Origin: Comamonadaceae bacterium
GTDB lineage: Bacteria; Pseudomonadota; Gammaproteobacteria; Burkholderiales; Burkholderiaceae
DNA length: 8,000 bases
Reading direction: 5' to 3'
Assembly: GCA_947377705.1 (NCBI GenBank)
Contig: CANCGU010000120.1
Coordinates: forward strand, 1 to 8,000
Part shown: positions 5,917 through 8,000 of the stretch, piece after piece
Numbering within the stretch: the first letter of the stretch is position 1
How the letters are laid out: every line of letters begins with the position of its first letter
Made by a program: the position numbers and the translations under genes
Notes under the pieces: model-generated
Told to the model about the DNA's origin: nothing
The model's input: the letters and a program-made list of their open reading frames with translations, nothing else
Databases searched by the model: none

Positions 5917-6867
5917 TTAAGAAAAATCAGCGGGGTGTGGATGCAAGTCAAGACGACGGCCCGCCTTGAGAATTTGACTGGGCACATCATGCCCAATCAA
6001 CGCTGGCAACTGGTGTGCAGCCGCCAACAGCAAAGGTAAATCAATCTGCGTGTCGTAACCCATCAAGGCCAAGGCATGTGCAATTTCTTCTGTACACACA
6101 TTGCCCGATGCGCCCGGCGCATAGGGGCAGCCACCGATGCCACCAAAAGACGCGTCAAACCGGTCAGCCCCTGCATCGATCGCAGCCAACACGTTGGCTA
6201 ATCCCATGCCTCGCGTATTGTGGAAATGCAGCGTCAATTCAGTCTCAGGCCAGCGAGCTCTAAAAGAAGCTGTCAACTCGGCCACCTGCGGCGGATAAGC
6301 CATGCCGGTGGTGTCGCATAAAGTCACACCTGTCGCACCCAACTCTTCCACATATCGACGACACCAATCCAACACATCGGCTTGAGGTACATCACCCTCC
6401 ATGGGACAACCAAAAGCGCATGACAAGGACACGTTGATGGCAATGCCTGTGGTTTGCACCGCTTTCACCACCTCGGCCAAGCCCGTAAAGGATTGTTGTC
6501 GAGTCATGCGCAAATTAGACAGATTGTGGCTCTCGCTTGCAGACATGACCAAATTCAATTCATCAGCCCGCGATTCAACCGCACGTTCAGCCCCTCGCAC
6601 ATTGGGCACCAGTGCGGTGTAGACCACACCGGGGACACGTTTGATTTCGCGCAACACTTGCTCTGCATCTCGCAAAGCCGGAATCGCTTTGGGCGACACA
6701 AAGGCCGTGACCTCAATTTTGGCTAACCCCGTGTCTGACAAGGCGTTCACCAGACCGATTTTATTTTCGGTAGGGACAAAAACTTTTTCTGCCTGCAGCC
6801 CATCACGGGTGCCCACTTCTTGCAAATAAATGCGTTTGTTTTGACCTTGCCATACCTGAGAACTCAT
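5917..6867 (-). CDS. HMG-CoA lyase family enzyme (candidate (R)-citramalyl-CoA lyase)
   Basis: Cytoplasmic TIM-barrel acyl-CoA lyase of 316 residues, the usual size for bacterial HMG-CoA lyase (about 300). It splits a 3-hydroxy-3-methylacyl-CoA-type substrate to release acetyl-CoA. Seen in order: EVGTRDGLQ (17-25) with metal ligand Asp22; KIEVTAFVSPK (50-60); HFHNTRGMGLAN (214-225) with metal ligands His214 and His216; and the signature loop GGCPYAPGASGN (245-256) with catalytic Cys247. All core catalytic residues are therefore present. The start ATG overlaps the CoA-transferase stop by 4 bp (ATGA), with AGGTGG (minus strand, 6877-6872) as a strong Shine-Dalgarno, so the two are translationally coupled. 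The partner suggests its substrate is made by CoA transfer to a free hydroxy-acid, as for (R)-citramalyl-CoA lyase of Chloroflexus (products acetyl-CoA and pyruvate). True HMG-CoA lyase for leucine breakdown remains possible, but no other gene of that route is in view. Confidence 0.93.
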   Translation of the reverse strand: MSSQVWQGQNKRIYLQEVGTRDGLQAEKVFVPTENKIGLVNALSDTGLAKIEVTAFVSPKAIPALRDAEQVLREIKRVPGVVYTALVPNVRGAERAVESRADELNLVMSASESHNLSNLRMTRQQSFTGLAEVVKAVQTTGIAINVSLSCAFGCPMEGDVPQADVLDWCRRYVEELGATGVTLCDTTGMAYPPQVAELTASFRARWPETELTLHFHNTRGMGLANVLAAIDAGADRFDASFGGIGGCPYAPGASGNVCTEEIAHALALMGYDTQIDLPLLLAAAHQLPALIGHDVPSQILKAGRRLDLHPHPADFS

Positions 6868-8000
6868 GCAACCACCTTTTTCTCGCGCAATTGCGCAATC
6901 GCTTCAACGCTCAATCCGAGCTCGATCAACACCGCATCGGTGTCATCACCCAAATCCGGCGCGGCACTGCGTACTTGCCCGGGTGTACCCATCAATTTAG
7001 GCACGATGCCGGGCACCTGAATCTCATGACCTTGACGCGTTTTTTGCGTCAATATCATGTCGCGCGCCTGGTAGTGAGGGTCTTCCACAATGTCTTGCGC
7101 GGTGTAGACCCGACCTGCGGGCACCTTGGCATCCCCAAGCAGCGACAAAACATCGGTCACGCTGTGCGTGCGCGTCCATCGCTCAATCGCATCGTCTAAC
7201 TCTTTCACCCGAGCAACGCGCCCCGCATTGTTGCCCAACGCGGGGTCATTGCCTAAATCGTCACGGCCAATGACCTCCATCAGCCGTTTGAAAATACTGT
7301 CACCATTACCAGCAATCAACACGACGCCATCCGCACAACGGTATGCGTTTGATGGCGCAATGCCTGGCAATGCGGAGCCAGCGGGTTCGCGAATGGCGCC
7401 GAATGCGCTGTACTCTGGCACCAAACTTTCCATCACATTGAAAACGGCCTCGTTCAAAGCGACATCAATGACTTGTCCTTTCCCGCCATTGACCTTGCGG
7501 TGATAAATGGCCATCAAGATACCAATCGTGCCGTGCAAAGCAGCCAAGCTATCACCAATCGAAATGCCGCACCGCACAGGCACTCGGCCCTCTTCACCCG
7601 TCAGGTGACGCAAGCCCCCCATCGCCTCACCAATCGCACCAAATCCAGGTAAGTCGCGATACGGCCCCGTCTGACCGTAGCCAGAAATACGCAGCATCAC
7701 CAAGCCTGGGTTTTCACGCGACAAAGATTCGTAATCCATCCCCCAACCCTCCATCGTGCCGGGCCGAAAGTTCTCGATCAACACATCAGCTTGCGCAATC
7801 AACTGTCGTGCAATCGCTTGACCCTCGGGGTTACGCAAGTCCAAGGCAATCGATTTTTTGTTGCGTGATTGCACTTGCCACCAAACCGATGTGCCGTCTT
7901 GCAGCATGCGCCAATTGCGCAGCGGATCCCCCGCTCCGGGTGGTTCAATCTTGATAACGTCAGCGCCAAAATCACCCAAGGTCTTGGCTGCAAAGGGCCC
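6864..8000 (-). CDS. Class III CoA-transferase (CaiB/BaiF family), 5' end cut by the window edge
   Basis: Moves CoA from a donor such as succinyl-CoA to a free carboxylic acid in the cytoplasm. 378 residues are visible up to position 8000; the first residues seen (GPFAAKT followed by LGDFGADVIKIEPP) match the conserved N-terminal region, so only about 15-25 residues and the start codon are missing. The TTG at 7979 is an internal Leu codon, not the start. The catalytic Asp is residue 179 of the visible part in GQVIDVALNEAVF. Other family blocks are GDPLRNWR, SRNKKSIALDLRNPEG, ADVLIENFRPGTMEGWG, SGYGQTGPY and DSLAALHGTIGILMAIYHR. It overlaps the downstream HMG-CoA-lyase-like gene by 4 bp. That pairing resembles succinyl-CoA:(R)-citramalate CoA-transferase with its lyase, but family III members act on many acids (oxalate, carnitine, malate, benzylsuccinate, itaconate), so the substrate is inferred only. 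Confidence 0.93.
   Translation of the reverse strand, partial: GPFAAKTLGDFGADVIKIEPPGAGDPLRNWRMLQDGTSVWWQVQSRNKKSIALDLRNPEGQAIARQLIAQADVLIENFRPGTMEGWGMDYESLSRENPGLVMLRISGYGQTGPYRDLPGFGAIGEAMGGLRHLTGEEGRVPVRCGISIGDSLAALHGTIGILMAIYHRKVNGGKGQVIDVALNEAVFNVMESLVPEYSAFGAIREPAGSALPGIAPSNAYRCADGVVLIAGNGDSIFKRLMEVIGRDDLGNDPALGNNAGRVARVKELDDAIERWTRTHSVTDVLSLLGDAKVPAGRVYTAQDIVEDPHYQARDMILTQKTRQGHEIQVPGIVPKLMGTPGQVRSAAPDLGDDTDAVLIELGLSVEAIAQLREKKVVA

Noticed and set aside
5767..6039. Plus-strand open frame crossing the gap and the end of the HMG-CoA-lyase-like gene
   Set aside because: No family resemblance, and nearly half of it is antisense to the lyase. No good ribosome binding site was seen.
7977..7979. 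TTG codon as the start of the CoA-transferase
   Set aside because: The frame stays open to position 8000 and encodes conserved family sequence (GPFAAKT) upstream of it, so it is an internal Leu codon.

Overview
This 8 kb window looks like part of a catabolic gene cluster from a betaproteobacterium, probably Burkholderiales and perhaps Comamonadaceae. The main clue is two orphan periplasmic solute-binding proteins of the Bug/TctC type, a family greatly expanded in that order, sitting among CoA-transferase, HMG-CoA-lyase-like, LeuCD-like and isocitrate-lyase-like genes. The taxon is inferred from gene content and general sequence style, not from a marker gene. No rRNA, tRNA, mobile element, integrase, CRISPR array or phage gene was seen.

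Layout from left to right. (1) Positions 1-2718 hold a tightly packed leftward operon, transcribed in the order isocitrate lyase/PEP mutase family lyase, LeuC-like dehydratase large subunit, LeuD-like small subunit; the last gene runs off the left edge. (2) An 89-bp divergent gap (2719-2807) separates this operon from the only rightward gene, a Bug/TctC binding protein (2808-3803). (3) A 64-bp convergent gap follows, then a leftward two-gene unit: a class II aldolase/adducin-family enzyme (4841-5545) followed 10 bp later by a second Bug/TctC binding protein (3868-4830). (4) A 371-bp non-coding gap (5546-5916) holds an imperfect hairpin, a short tandem repeat and A/T-rich palindromes. (5) A leftward pair with a 4-bp ATGA overlap follows: a class III (CaiB/BaiF) CoA-transferase, cut by the right edge, then an HMG-CoA lyase family enzyme.

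How the parts may work together is inference. LeuCD-type enzymes hydrate or dehydrate short branched dicarboxylic acids, and ICL-family lyases split the resulting hydroxy-diacids into a 2-oxo acid and a carboxylic acid. This order parallels dimethylmaleate hydratase plus 2,3-dimethylmalate lyase of nicotinate fermentation in Eubacterium barkeri. Class III CoA-transferase plus HMG-CoA-lyase-like enzyme parallels succinyl-CoA:(R)-citramalate CoA-transferase plus (R)-citramalyl-CoA lyase of Chloroflexus. The window therefore reads best as a locus for uptake and breakdown of a branched or unsaturated C5-C6 dicarboxylate (citraconate, citramalate, methylmalate or dimethylmaleate type) to pyruvate, acetyl-CoA, propionate or glyoxylate, not as leucine biosynthesis. 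The exact substrate cannot be read from the sequence. No transcription regulator and no TctA/TctB membrane subunits are visible.
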